From contig CAYPZL010000015.1 of assembly GCA_964415045.1 (NCBI GenBank), forward strand, positions 1-48,342: DNA of 48,342 nt, read 5' to 3'. The notes below the pieces were generated by a model that was given only the letters and a program-made list of their open reading frames with translations, made no database searches and was not told where the DNA came from. The translations under genes and the position numbers were made by a program. The stretch's first letter is position 1. Every line of letters starts with the position of its first letter. Positions 27,008 through 37,167 of this stretch are shown here, piece by piece. This DNA is from CAYPZL01 sp964415045 (GTDB taxonomy: Bacteria > Planctomycetota > Phycisphaerae > Sedimentisphaerales > Anaerobacaceae).

Positions 27008-29116
27008 TCACGGCCGGACCATGCCGCTCATATCCACCGGCACCGCGCTGCCAAGGTCTTCCAGGCTGTCGTAGAGGACCTGAATCACGTACTGACCGTT
27101 GTGAGCGAAGCCGCCCGGGTCCTTCTTGGCATACTGATAGTTGTACGCCGTTCGCAGCAGCCTCGGGGTCCAACTGGAATACCGGTTCCCGTAGCTGTTC
27201 TCGCCGGCATCGACCTGGCCGTTTCCGTTGCTGTCGTTGAAGAAATAGGGATAGTTGTTGGCGTACAGGATCGGGGCATTGGCCACATCTGCGGCACAAT
27301 CCAGCATCGCGCCGTAGAGGATCTCGCGAAGCGAGGCGATTTCAGCGGCCAGACCCTCGGTGGTGGAGCCGTCGCCGTCAAAGTCTCGTGGGTCCTTACG
27401 AATATTCTGAGGGGCTGCGCCGCCGTGGCAGAAGGGATTGGCACACGCACCTTCGTTGACCTTCAGCGTGTGGGCATCGTGGCACTCGGTGCAGGTATCG
27501 AAGCCGCCGACGTGGCCCAGCCGCCCTCTGTAAACCTTACCCTCGTACTGGTAAGCCCCTCCGGCCTCGGCACCGAAGAGGTTGGCGCCGGCCGCGAAGT
27601 AGTGGATGTTGATGAACCGAAGCTCGTCCGACACCGTGTCGAGATCAAGGCCTGCAATCGCGCCCTCAACGCTGGCTCCGGATTCGCGACCCTGATGACA
27701 GCTTGTACAAACGTTGCTGTTGAGATCGCCCGTGCTCAGCACGGCTCCGCTGGGGAACTCAACTTCTTCAACGACATGCCGCGCGAAGTCCTCCATCGAG
27801 CTGTGGCACGTCGTGCACAACATGCCGTTGGACAGAGGCTGGGAAACCGTGACCCCTTCATCCAGGAGGAAGGGCAAGCCGGTCGCCGAATGGCACTTGC
27901 TGCAGCTTCCGGGAACGTGACCGTCCTCATCCCAGTGTCGCCAGGCTTCTTCCGAACCGGCGAAATGCCCGGCGTCGATACGTACGAGGCCCGCGGTCAG
28001 ACCGGCGTCCAGGTCTTCGATGGAATCGTAGAGCAACTGGATCATATACTTGCCGCCGTGAGCGAATGCTCCCGGGTCCTTCAAGGAAGTCTGATAGTTG
28101 TACGCGGCCTTCAACAAACGCGGCGTCCAGGCGCTGTACCCGTTGGCATAGCTGGCCTCATCCGGGTCCGCCTGCCCATCGCCGTTGGTATCCGCGAAGA
28201 AGTAGGGATACGTATGGGATTCGTAGACGATCGGCGCACCGGTATCGCCGGCATAGGCTTGCATGGCCGCGTAAAGGATGTTCCGAAGGCCGTCCAGCTC
28301 GTGGTAGATGCCCTCCGCCACGTCGCCGTCCCCATCGTAGTCACGCGAGGAGCTCACCATGCGAACGTCCTTCAGATCTTCAACGGTCAGCACACCCGGA
28401 TGGCAACTGGCGCACGACTCGACCTTGATCGCCAGCGTGTGAGCGTCATGGCAGTCAATGCACGTGTCGATGCCCTGGACGTGGGCGAACTCAGCGTCGT
28501 AGGACTTGCCGTCGTATTGGTACCCGCCTTTGGCTACCGTGCCCAGTTTGGTGGCGGCAGCGGCGTAGTAGTGGATGTTGACGAAGCGGGCGCCTTCCAT
28601 CACCGTGTCGTCGTCGGGGACGTTCGCATCGGCGATCGCATTGTCGACCGTGAACTTCGAGGCCCGGCCCTGGTGGCATTGCATGCAGACCGCCTCGTCG
28701 CCCAGACCGGCAACTTCGATCCCTGAGGGCATGACGACGCTGTCCAGAACGGCCGTCCCGTCGTTGTGGCAGGCAATACACTCGACCGTCGTGCCGATCG
28801 GCGCGGCGTTGTCGACCGTGCCGGCCTCGGTGCCGTCAACGCCCAGGAAATCCTGGAATCCGGGCGTGCTGTGGCACTTGGCACATCGCGATGACACCTC
28901 CGGCGGATCGTCCTCATCCCAGTGGGTAAAAGCCTCCGCCTCGCCGTCGGCGTGCCCGGAAAGGAGCCACTGATCCAGGTTGGGAATCTCCTCGGGATGG
29001 CACTCATCGTCCTGGCCCCATGCGGCGGGCGAAATCACGCCCAGCAGCAACGAGATTGCTGCGCAAAGTGCCCATGTCGGGAATCGCATCTCTCTTTTGT
29101 GCTTGTGCTCTTTCAT
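27008..29116 (-). CDS. Secreted ten-haem c-type cytochrome, internally duplicated
   Basis: A 702-residue protein with signal peptide (WALCAAISLLLGVISPAAWG). There are nine CXXCH haem sites (CAKCH, CIACH, CMQCH, CIDCH, CASCH, CSKCH, CTTCH, CTSCH, CTECH) and one CX4CH site, CANPFCH at 27425-27445. The two halves are about 330 residues each with five haems each and matching order; both keep the cores INIHY.AA and TCxxCHDAHTL. Each half carries two Asp-rich loops (DYDGDGDVAEG, DTNGDGQADPDE; DFDGDGSTTEG, DSNGNGQVDAGE) likely to bind calcium. ATGs at 29116 and 29089 are possible; the second has AAAAGAGAG just upstream. The protein is probably a soluble periplasmic or surface electron carrier. It is transcribed away from hemA. 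Confidence 0.9.
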   Translation of the reverse strand: MKEHKHKREMRFPTWALCAAISLLLGVISPAAWGQDDECHPEEIPNLDQWLLSGHADGEAEAFTHWDEDDPPEVSSRCAKCHSTPGFQDFLGVDGTEAGTVDNAAPIGTTVECIACHNDGTAVLDSVVMPSGIEVAGLGDEAVCMQCHQGRASKFTVDNAIADANVPDDDTVMEGARFVNIHYYAAAATKLGTVAKGGYQYDGKSYDAEFAHVQGIDTCIDCHDAHTLAIKVESCASCHPGVLTVEDLKDVRMVSSSRDYDGDGDVAEGIYHELDGLRNILYAAMQAYAGDTGAPIVYESHTYPYFFADTNGDGQADPDEASYANGYSAWTPRLLKAAYNYQTSLKDPGAFAHGGKYMIQLLYDSIEDLDAGLTAGLVRIDAGHFAGSEEAWRHWDEDGHVPGSCSKCHSATGLPFLLDEGVTVSQPLSNGMLCTTCHSSMEDFARHVVEEVEFPSGAVLSTGDLNSNVCTSCHQGRESGASVEGAIAGLDLDTVSDELRFINIHYFAAGANLFGAEAGGAYQYEGKVYRGRLGHVGGFDTCTECHDAHTLKVNEGACANPFCHGGAAPQNIRKDPRDFDGDGSTTEGLAAEIASLREILYGAMLDCAADVANAPILYANNYPYFFNDSNGNGQVDAGENSYGNRYSSWTPRLLRTAYNYQYAKKDPGGFAHNGQYVIQVLYDSLEDLGSAVPVDMSGMVRP

Positions 29117-29860
29117 GATTGTCCAAGCCCTTATGGAATCGGATACCCATCTCCAGGGGTTCCCGGCATTCTGCTGCATGCCGGCCACTCTGCGAGCGGA
29201 CCCCGCGTGATCATCAGTACCTTTAGCAATCTCCGTACCAGAATGCACGCCTCCGTCGAACCACCCTCCCCCTTATCCCCCAAATGCTTATCTGAAAAGA
29301 ACTTACAGATCACACAAAGAAACGACAGTCTTCCGCTTTCGGGCGATTCCCTGGCGGCCTCCTCCCGGAAATGAGAATGCAAGGCGGAGAATTCCATTGG
29401 CGGATACGGCCCCGGGGCGGACGACATCCGGCCGTTTGGCCATCCCGCAAGCGTGACCCCCCTCATTCCTTGGAGATCGTCACAGACTCCGTACACACCG
29501 ACCGCCGCACGGGGAGCGCGTAGCTGCCCACAATCGCTGCATCTGTTTGTCAGTGCATCACATACGTCCGCTGATCGTCGCTGCTCTCCAGAGATTCCCA
29601 ACCGCGATTGTGCCATTCGTGGGAAGAGGGCGTGGCGTCTTGCGCGGAGAACCTGGGAATGCACTCATACTCTCAGGGTCCGAGCACATCCATGACGGCG
29701 CTCAGGCCAGGTCGGCACTGACACTGTCAGTCATCCGGAGAAACGCAGCGACAGACACACACATAAGTGCTTGCAATTACCAGTCTTACATACACACCAA
29801 CCTGCCCCTTAAAGACTGAGGTGGTGCTCTACTCTTGAGCGTTGCGAAACCGACAGGAAA
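29117..29860. other. Long intergenic region between divergent cytochrome and hemA genes
   Basis: About 740 bases with no supported gene; a 177-codon minus-strand open frame (29131-29664) has no family features. It contains a perfect 15-base palindrome at 29717-29731. The promoter of the cytochrome gene must be here but I could not identify it with confidence. Confidence 0.5.
29717..29731. promoter_or_regulatory. Perfect palindrome, possible operator
   Basis: ACTGACA-C-TGTCAGT has 7-base perfect arms around one central base, in the region shared by the divergent cytochrome and hemA genes. It is the type of dyad bound by dimeric regulators; the binder is unknown. Confidence 0.35.
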
Positions 29861-29864
29861 ATAT

Positions 29865-29893
29865 TTGCTGGAGGGAACCGCTTCAGCTATAAT
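29865..29893 (+). promoter_or_regulatory. Promoter of hemA
   Basis: TTGCTG (29865-29870), a 17-base spacer and a perfect TATAAT (29888-29893). Transcription would begin near 29900 and leave a leader of about 235 nt before the hemA start. Confidence 0.75.
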
Positions 29894-29903
29894 GCGTATA
29901 GCT
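29885..29903. promoter_or_regulatory. Operator-like inverted repeat over the hemA -10 box
   Basis: AGCTATA-ATGCG-TATAGCT: 7-base perfect arms, 5-base spacer. The left arm overlaps the -10 box and the right arm covers the expected start site, so a bound dimer would block the promoter. The Rrf2 protein encoded at 36425 or another haem/iron-sulfur sensor is a candidate binder (inference). Confidence 0.5.
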
Positions 29904-30134
29904 CAGATATTATCGAATATGAGAAAACTGGGCCAGGGAAAGGATTGCCCGCATCCGGAGAGGGATTCCGACCGAATACGGAATGGTCTGTGTCTGGGAT
30001 TGGTTAACCTGCCGGATGGCCAGCCGGGAAGGCGGCTCCGTATGAGAACCCGGCTCGGCAGGTCGCCATGCTGCGGCTCGGCTGCTTTTGGGGATAACGT
30101 CCCTGCGACTTCGACGCAAAGAGCGTGAGAACAG
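29900..30134 (+). ncRNA. Structured 5' leader of hemA
   Basis: The leader contains ATTCCG/CGGAAT (29965-29970 with 29979-29984) and a larger two-part hairpin: ACCTGCCG (30007-30014) with CGGCAGGT (30056-30063), and AGCCGGG (30022-30028) with CCCGGCT (30049-30055). The two stems share a continuous right strand and have a 7-base bulge on the left; the top loop is 20 bases. A weaker GGGA/TCCC pair lies near 30090-30105. It does not match a riboswitch class I know. It could be an attenuator or a protein-binding leader. Confidence 0.5.
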
Positions 30135-31442
30135 ATGGGTGTCATCGTTATTGGCTTGAATCATAAGAGCGCTCCCCTGGAGATCCGGGAGAAGCTGGCT
30201 TTCGATGCGTCGGAAACGGCGGTCGCATTGAGACGGCTCAAGGACTTGGTTCCCCAGGGGGAGTTCGTCCTGTTGTCGACGTGCAACAGGGTGGAGCTCT
30301 ACTGCGCCGGCGAGCGGATATCGCGGCAGGTGACGGGCCGGCTGGTCAGGTTTCTCTCCGATTTCCACGACGTCGAGCCCGGGTGCTTCGAATCGCTGTT
30401 GTATTTCCACGAGAACGAGGACGCCGTGAGGCATCTGCTGCTGGTGACAGCCAGTCTTGACAGTATGGTGGTGGGGGAAGCCCAAATCCTGGGGCAGGTC
30501 AAAGACAGCTATAAACTGGCTTGTGCGGCCAGGAGCACGGGGAAGGCTCTGAACCGCCTGTTCCACATGGCGTTCTTCACGGCCAAACGGATACATACGA
30601 CCACATCGATCGCCACCGGCCGGGTGAGCGTGGCGGGGGTCGCCGTTGAACTGGCAGCCCAGCTCTTTGCCGAGCTGTCTCAGGCAAAAGTCGTGGTCGT
30701 CGGAGCGGGAGAAACCGGCGAGCTGGTGGTCCAGCACCTCTTGAAAGCCGGCTGCACGGATATCACGGTCGTGAACCGGTCGCACGAACGCGGCGCGAAG
30801 CTGGCCGAGCGATTCCACGTGGCGCTGGGCGCATGGGAGGATCTCAGTCGGCATATCGCCGGGGCGTGCATCGTGATTTCTTCGGCTGCCACGCAGAAGT
30901 ACCTGTACGACAAAAACACCTTCGAGAAGAGCGTGGACAGGCCTGGGGCACGACCCTTGCTGATCGTCGACGTGGGCGTGCCGCGGAATTTCGAGCCTTC
31001 GATCAACGAGATCGAAAACATCTATCTGTACAGCATCGACGAGCTGAGGGAAGTCGCCGATCAAAATCTCAAGGCGCGCGAGAAGGACATCGCCCAGGGC
31101 CTCGACCTCGTCTACGAGAGCGCCGCCGATTTCATGGAGTGGTTTCGGGCGCGGGACGTGGGTCCTCTGATCGGTCGGATGAAGAAGGAGTTCAAACAGA
31201 TCGGACGCAACGAACTCGAACGTTTCTTCGTCGGGCCCAGGGAAGAAGCCTCGTGCCGGCTGGTATTGGAGACCATGGTGAACCGGGTCGTGAACAAGCT
31301 GCTGCACTGTGTCATCAAGAATGTGGATACCGTGGCCAAAGAGACAGGTCCGGCCGAAGCGGCCCGCCTGGTCGACACCATCCTGCAACAGGCGCGTGAG
31401 ATCTCCTGCGAATCGGGAAACGGAGAGGAGACCGCAGCATGA
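30135..31442 (+). CDS. hemA: Glutamyl-tRNA reductase HemA
   Basis: A 435-residue enzyme that reduces glutamyl-tRNA to glutamate-1-semialdehyde with NADPH, the first committed step of tetrapyrrole synthesis by the C5 pathway. The catalytic Cys50 is in LLSTCNRVELY; GLNHKSAPLEIRE at the start, SLDSMVVGEAQILGQVK and the NADPH-binding VVVGAGETGELV follow; the C-terminal dimerisation helix (NRVVNKLLH) is present. The protein is full length. It is followed 57 bases later by ahbC, giving a haem-synthesis pair, and is controlled by the promoter and leader described upstream. Confidence 0.97.
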   Translation: MGVIVIGLNHKSAPLEIREKLAFDASETAVALRRLKDLVPQGEFVLLSTCNRVELYCAGERISRQVTGRLVRFLSDFHDVEPGCFESLLYFHENEDAVRHLLLVTASLDSMVVGEAQILGQVKDSYKLACAARSTGKALNRLFHMAFFTAKRIHTTTSIATGRVSVAGVAVELAAQLFAELSQAKVVVVGAGETGELVVQHLLKAGCTDITVVNRSHERGAKLAERFHVALGAWEDLSRHIAGACIVISSAATQKYLYDKNTFEKSVDRPGARPLLIVDVGVPRNFEPSINEIENIYLYSIDELREVADQNLKAREKDIAQGLDLVYESAADFMEWFRARDVGPLIGRMKKEFKQIGRNELERFFVGPREEASCRLVLETMVNRVVNKLLHCVIKNVDTVAKETGPAEAARLVDTILQQAREISCESGNGEETAA

Positions 31443-31499
31443 AGTCGGCCCAAGGGGCTCTACCACTGCTGTTCTGGAAAACGACAATCAGGAGTAATC

Positions 31500-32753
31500 A
31501 TGATAAACATCAGTAAGCTCTACTGCGCCCAGGTCACGCCGGGCGACTGGCTTCGATACGGAAAGAAGGGCTCCGGCGAGCGCGGGGGCGAAATCGTCCC
31601 CAAGAAGGCATCGGAAAGAAGGCCGATCGTCGTATGGAACATCACCCGAACGTGCAATCTGAAATGCGTCCACTGCTATAACGACAGCGGCGCCGGAAAA
31701 CCGTGCGATGAAATCACCACCGTCGAGGCCAAGACCGTCATTGATGATCTGGCCCGATTCGGCGTGCCCTCCATCCTGTTCTCGGGCGGTGAGCCGCTGA
31801 TGCGCCCCGATCTCTTCGAGCTGATCGAATACGCCGGCGCCCAGGGCCGACGCACCGTCATCTCGACCAACGGAACGTTGATCACGGCGGACGTGGCCCG
31901 GCGCATCAAGCAACTGGGCGTCTCGTACGTTGGGATCAGCCTCGACGGCATCGGGGCGATCAACAACCGCTTCCGGGGAGTCGCCGGCGCCTTTGACCGG
32001 GCTGTCAGGGGGATCAGGAGCTGTCAAGACGCCGGCGTACGCGTCGGCCTTCGGCTGACGTTAACCAGGCGGAACGTCGAGGACCTGGAAAGCCTCTTCG
32101 ATTTCTTCGAGAAGGAAGGCATCGAACGGGCGTGTTTCTACCATCTCGTCCCCAGCGGCAGAGGAGGTGCGATTGCGAGCGACGATCTCTCGCACCAGGA
32201 GAGTCGAGATGCGCTGGACCGGATCCTGGCCAAGACAAAACAGTTCAAGGCCCAGGGCAGGAAAACGGACATTCTCACGGTGGACAACCACGTCGACGGG
32301 GTCTACCTCTATCTGAAGCTGCTTGCCGAAGGCTCGGCGCGGGCAGCGGAAGTCTGGAAACTCCTTACCTGGAACGGTGGCGGCCTGTACAGCAGCGGGG
32401 TCGGCATCGGCTGCATCGATTACGAAGGCCGGGTCCATCCGGATCAGTTCTGGTGGCATTACGATCTGGGAAACGTCCGCCAGCGGCCCTTCAGTGAGAT
32501 CTGGACCGATCCCGACGAGCCGCTCCTGAAAGGTTTGAGGAACCGAAGATCGCAGATCAAGGGTCGGTGCAGCCGGTGCAAGTTCTTCGATGCGTGCGGC
32601 GGCAGTCTGCGCGTGCGCGCGGACCTGTGCCTGAAAGACCCGTGGGCTCCCGATCCGGCCTGTTACTTGACAGACGAGGAGATCGGCCTCCACGAAAGGC
32701 AGCAGCAGGAGGCGCCGCAACCGGGCGAGCATGTGGAGATACTCCATCCGTGA
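31500..32753 (+). CDS. ahbC: AhbC-like radical SAM 12,18-didecarboxysiroheme deacetylase
   Basis: A 417-residue radical SAM protein, start marked by AGGAG. The cluster motif CX3CX2C is Cys52/56/59 (TCNLKCVHCY), GGEP is at 96-99. The C-terminus has further cysteines (305, 357, 360, 366, 377, 388) for auxiliary Fe-S clusters. The opening MINISKLYCAQVTPGDWLRYG and the end DPACYLTDEEIG are characteristic of AhbC, which removes two acetate groups from didecarboxysiroheme in the siroheme-dependent haem route. NirJ, the haem d1 relative, is the main alternative, but no other nir gene is here. No other ahb gene is in the window. It sits in a hemA operon next to cytochrome genes, which supports a haem role. 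Confidence 0.8.
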   Translation: MINISKLYCAQVTPGDWLRYGKKGSGERGGEIVPKKASERRPIVVWNITRTCNLKCVHCYNDSGAGKPCDEITTVEAKTVIDDLARFGVPSILFSGGEPLMRPDLFELIEYAGAQGRRTVISTNGTLITADVARRIKQLGVSYVGISLDGIGAINNRFRGVAGAFDRAVRGIRSCQDAGVRVGLRLTLTRRNVEDLESLFDFFEKEGIERACFYHLVPSGRGGAIASDDLSHQESRDALDRILAKTKQFKAQGRKTDILTVDNHVDGVYLYLKLLAEGSARAAEVWKLLTWNGGGLYSSGVGIGCIDYEGRVHPDQFWWHYDLGNVRQRPFSEIWTDPDEPLLKGLRNRRSQIKGRCSRCKFFDACGGSLRVRADLCLKDPWAPDPACYLTDEEIGLHERQQQEAPQPGEHVEILHP

Positions 32754-32860
32754 GAGGTGTCTGCCGAATGTCGAGCGTTTTGAGAAAACCCCGAGTCGTC
32801 ATGTACGTAGGCAGGACAGAAGCCGTTGGCAGGTCCTTTTAGCTGTCAGAGGTATTGGAA

Positions 32861-34804
32861 ATGGGAGAGTTGGTTGGCCGTCTTTTTGACGCATCTTGTC
32901 AGGCTCTGCGGTATCGGTTTGGGCCGGGCTCGCAATTCAGGGCGAGGCTCCAAGGCTCCGGCACCACGTCCATGACAGAGCCCGCCCCGGACGCATCCGC
33001 CCGCGAGGGGCCGACCAGCGGCATTGACGCCGTCAACGCAAGCGCGCGCACATGGCTCGCCGAGCAAAGCCGCTGGCTGATCTCCCTGCGGTGGATTGCC
33101 GGGGGGCTCATTCTGGCAGGGGCCCTGACAGGCACGTACGTCTTTCCGGTCATCGCAAGCCCCGTCCCGCTCTACGTTGTCGCGGGGATCCTTCTGCTGT
33201 GCAATCTGGCCTACGTGGCGGCGGCCCGCACCTGCCGCTCCGATAGAGGCTGGCGGCACCTGGCCTTCGTCATGGTGCAGATCGAGGTGGATTTGCTGCT
33301 CCTGACGGCGGTTCTGCACTTCGCGGGAGGCGTGGTAAACCCGTTCTCCTTCTTCTACGTCTTCCATGTGATCGTTGCGACCATCATCCTGCCCCGGGGC
33401 CTGTCGTTCCTGGTAGGCTTGACGGGGATCGCCCTGTTCGGGTTGCTGGCGTCGAACGAGCTGAATGCCGGGGCCCTGCTGGGATACTATCCGCTGCAAC
33501 TCTCGGCCGGCGGCGGACTCTGGAGGAATCCCGTGTACGGGCTCGCCGCGTTCGTCGCTTTCGCCTCCACCGTCATGGTGGCCCAGCACCTGACCTGGCT
33601 GATCCTGACGCGTCTGACCGCAAAGGAACTCGAGGCGGCGCGGAAGAGCGATCTGCTGAAGGCCGTTATCAACGCGATGGCGGAAGGGCTCATGTTCGTT
33701 ACCGATGAGGGGCGCGTGTCCCTGTGCAATCCGGCGGCGCATCGCTGGCGGTCGTCAGGCGGGCAGCCCGCCGACGGCGATTCCGTGGAGGGCTTCCCGA
33801 AGCCGCTGGCCGATCACGTCAGGAGTCTTGTCGGCTCCCACAACGGCGCGGGGCGGCCGGCCGCGACGATCGGATTCGAGGCGCCGGGGCCGACGCGGCG
33901 GCAAATCGAGGCGAAAAGCTGGCCCGTTGTGGGCCTGGACGGGACCCGGTTGGGCTACGTGATCGTCGGTCAGGACCTGACCGAGCACAAGAGGCTCGAA
34001 ACCGATCTGCGGGAGCGGACCGAGCAGGTCATCGCCATCAATGAAACGTTGAAGAGATCGAGCGTACAGATGGCCCAGCGTGAGAAAATGGTCGCCCTGG
34101 GGCAGATGGCAGCCGGTGTCGCGCACGAGATTGGCAACCCGCTGACCAGCCTTTCCTCGGTCGTGCAATACCTGCGCCGAAAGTGCCGCGATTCCGAGCA
34201 GGAGGAGCTTTGTGCGGTCGTCGATCATCAGGTGGGCCGCATCTCGGCGATTCTGAAACGCATGTTGAGTCTGGCCCGGCCGGCCGGCGCCGAGTACAGA
34301 TGGACGGATGTCAACGAACTGATCGATAATACGCTGTCGCTGGTGAGATTTGACAAGCGGGCCGGCCACGTGGCCATCAGAAACGTCCACAACGCCGATC
34401 TGCCCACGGTCTGGCTGAATCCCCAGCACCTGGAGCAGTGTCTTCTCAATATCGTCATCAATGCCCTCGACGCCATGGAGGCCCGGAAAACAGAGCAGGA
34501 TCACGTACTGGAAATCACCAGGTCCGTCCGGAACGGGATGGTCGAGATTCGCGTTGCCGACACGGGCATCGGGATGAGCCCGGACGTCTGCCGGCGCGCT
34601 TTCGAGTCCTTCTTCACGACCAAGGAGATCAGCAAAGGGACCGGCCTCGGGCTGTTCGTGAGCTATAACCTCGTTGCCGAGCTTGACGGCACGATCGAGC
34701 TGGAGTCCGAGCCGGGCCGCGGGACCACCGTCATCGTTCGCATACCGGTGCGACCCAAGAAACATCTCATCAGCGCCCCGGCTCCGGAGAGAAGCACCGT
34801 GTAG
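32861..34804 (+). CDS. Membrane histidine kinase, NtrB-like
   Basis: A 647-residue kinase; an ATG at 32861 with AGAGG upstream is chosen over a TTG two codons earlier. Six hydrophobic helices span about residues 72-250 with no large periplasmic loop, so the signal may be sensed in the membrane. A PAS domain follows (about 265-375: AMAEGLMFVTDEGRVSLCNPAA), then a linker coil, HisKA with phospho-His at about 422 (GVAHEIGNPLTSL), and HATPase with N box (NIVINALDAM), G1 (DTGIGM) and F/G2 boxes (FFTTKEISKGTGLGL). The next gene is its likely partner regulator. Quinone, redox or haem state would fit the neighbourhood but the ligand is unknown. Confidence 0.9.
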   Translation: MGELVGRLFDASCQALRYRFGPGSQFRARLQGSGTTSMTEPAPDASAREGPTSGIDAVNASARTWLAEQSRWLISLRWIAGGLILAGALTGTYVFPVIASPVPLYVVAGILLLCNLAYVAAARTCRSDRGWRHLAFVMVQIEVDLLLLTAVLHFAGGVVNPFSFFYVFHVIVATIILPRGLSFLVGLTGIALFGLLASNELNAGALLGYYPLQLSAGGGLWRNPVYGLAAFVAFASTVMVAQHLTWLILTRLTAKELEAARKSDLLKAVINAMAEGLMFVTDEGRVSLCNPAAHRWRSSGGQPADGDSVEGFPKPLADHVRSLVGSHNGAGRPAATIGFEAPGPTRRQIEAKSWPVVGLDGTRLGYVIVGQDLTEHKRLETDLRERTEQVIAINETLKRSSVQMAQREKMVALGQMAAGVAHEIGNPLTSLSSVVQYLRRKCRDSEQEELCAVVDHQVGRISAILKRMLSLARPAGAEYRWTDVNELIDNTLSLVRFDKRAGHVAIRNVHNADLPTVWLNPQHLEQCLLNIVINALDAMEARKTEQDHVLEITRSVRNGMVEIRVADTGIGMSPDVCRRAFESFFTTKEISKGTGLGLFVSYNLVAELDGTIELESEPGRGTTVIVRIPVRPKKHLISAPAPERSTV

Positions 34805-34894
34805 ATGATCAAAAGGGGACCGAATCCGAATAGTGTGGTAAAATATCTGTTCCACAGCACCACTTGAGATGGCAAAATCGCCCTGAAGAGGCCT

Positions 34895-36301
<1,407 letters not shown>

Positions 36302-36424
36302 GCCTTCTGCCGGACAGGCTGTCCCGGCAGCGAGTTTGGACTGGCATCGGAAACCGCCCGGCAGAGGTGTATTCCCTGAGGAACCTCGACGAGTTCTCCA
36401 TCTGCGGATCTGTCAGGATATAAA

Positions 36425-36892
36425 ATGAAGGTAACTCAAGCTTCCGCGTACGCTTTGCACGCACTGATGTACATGGTCCGGCACATAACGCAGTTGCCGG
36501 CTACGAGCAGGGGCATTGCCCAGGCCGAGGGCATGCCGGCCGGGTATGTGGCCAAAGTGCTTGGGCAACTGGCCAAAGCCGGTTTTATCCGGTCGGTGAA
36601 GGGACGCAAGCAGGGATATGTCTTTTCCAGGGCCCCCGAGGAGATCAGCCTGCTCGAGCTGTTCGAGGCAATGGAAGGCCAGCCCCTGTTTGATGATTGT
36701 CCGCTGCGGCATTGTGCTTGTGGGGGAACGAGCGAGAACTGCCGCATTTTCGCCCAATGGATCAACGCGACTCGAAAGCTCAAAGAACTGCTCGATGAAA
36801 CAACGGTTGCCTCGGCCGCCTGGAACCATCCGGAGCACCGATTCGACGTATTGCCCGATCTCACGACGAAGGGAGAAACGAGTCAGGCATAG
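36425..36892 (+). CDS. Rrf2-family transcriptional regulator with Fe-S type cysteines
   Basis: A 155-residue regulator. Winged-helix residues 1-70 (MKVTQASAYALHALMYMV and YVAKVLGQLAKAGFIRS). Cysteines 92, 97, 99 and 106 (DDCPLRHCACGGTSENC) lie where IscR/NsrR/RsrR-type proteins bind an Fe-S cluster. It would sense NO, redox state or cluster supply and act on nearby operators. It lies between the NtrC-type gene and the cytochrome operon, and two dyad sequences follow it at 36951-36964 and 36990-37007. Confidence 0.88.
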   Translation: MKVTQASAYALHALMYMVRHITQLPATSRGIAQAEGMPAGYVAKVLGQLAKAGFIRSVKGRKQGYVFSRAPEEISLLELFEAMEGQPLFDDCPLRHCACGGTSENCRIFAQWINATRKLKELLDETTVASAAWNHPEHRFDVLPDLTTKGETSQA

Positions 36893-36950
36893 CGGGCCGG
36901 GCCGTGCGGCCGGGACCGGCTCCCACCCGAGAAGCGTTGGGGCCGATCAT

Positions 36951-36964
36951 ATAACTGCGGTTAT
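36951..36964. promoter_or_regulatory. Inverted repeat ATAAC-TGCG-GTTAT
   Basis: Five-base perfect arms around TGCG, in the spacer after the Rrf2 gene. The TGCG core with flanking A/T arms resembles the dyad over the hemA -10 box (TATA-ATGCG-TATA). A shared binder is possible but not shown. Confidence 0.35.
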
Positions 36965-36989
36965 GAAGAAAAAAAGCCGAATTCGCAAC

Positions 36990-37007
36990 ATTCTCACAAG
37001 TGAGAAT
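36990..37007. promoter_or_regulatory. Perfect 18-base palindrome, operator candidate
   Basis: ATTCTCAC-AA-GTGAGAAT has 8-base perfect arms and a 2-base centre. It lies about 400 bases before the NapC-type gene and about 100 after the Rrf2 gene. The tight dyad fits a dimeric repressor or activator site. Confidence 0.55.
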
Positions 37008-37167
37008 CAAGGCTCTTCACAGGCTGCTTACGCCTTCGGAAACGGCAACGCCCGCGAGCTCTGGTTGAGGCGGTCGTGAGGCAGTACGGATGCTGATTCA
37101 TTCGTGTGCGGCATGGCATCCCTTCACTCGCGCTGAGGCCAGGCCTGCGGCGCGCCGAGCCGGCATC

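Noticed and set aside
29131..29664. Minus-strand gene of 177 codons upstream of the ten-haem cytochrome
   Set aside because: No recognisable motif, odd composition, and it overlaps the start of the cytochrome's leader.
30007..30063. Cobalamin riboswitch in the hemA leader
   Set aside because: It has a GC-rich stem and a CGGCAGGT strand, but the conserved B12 core segments and their order are missing.
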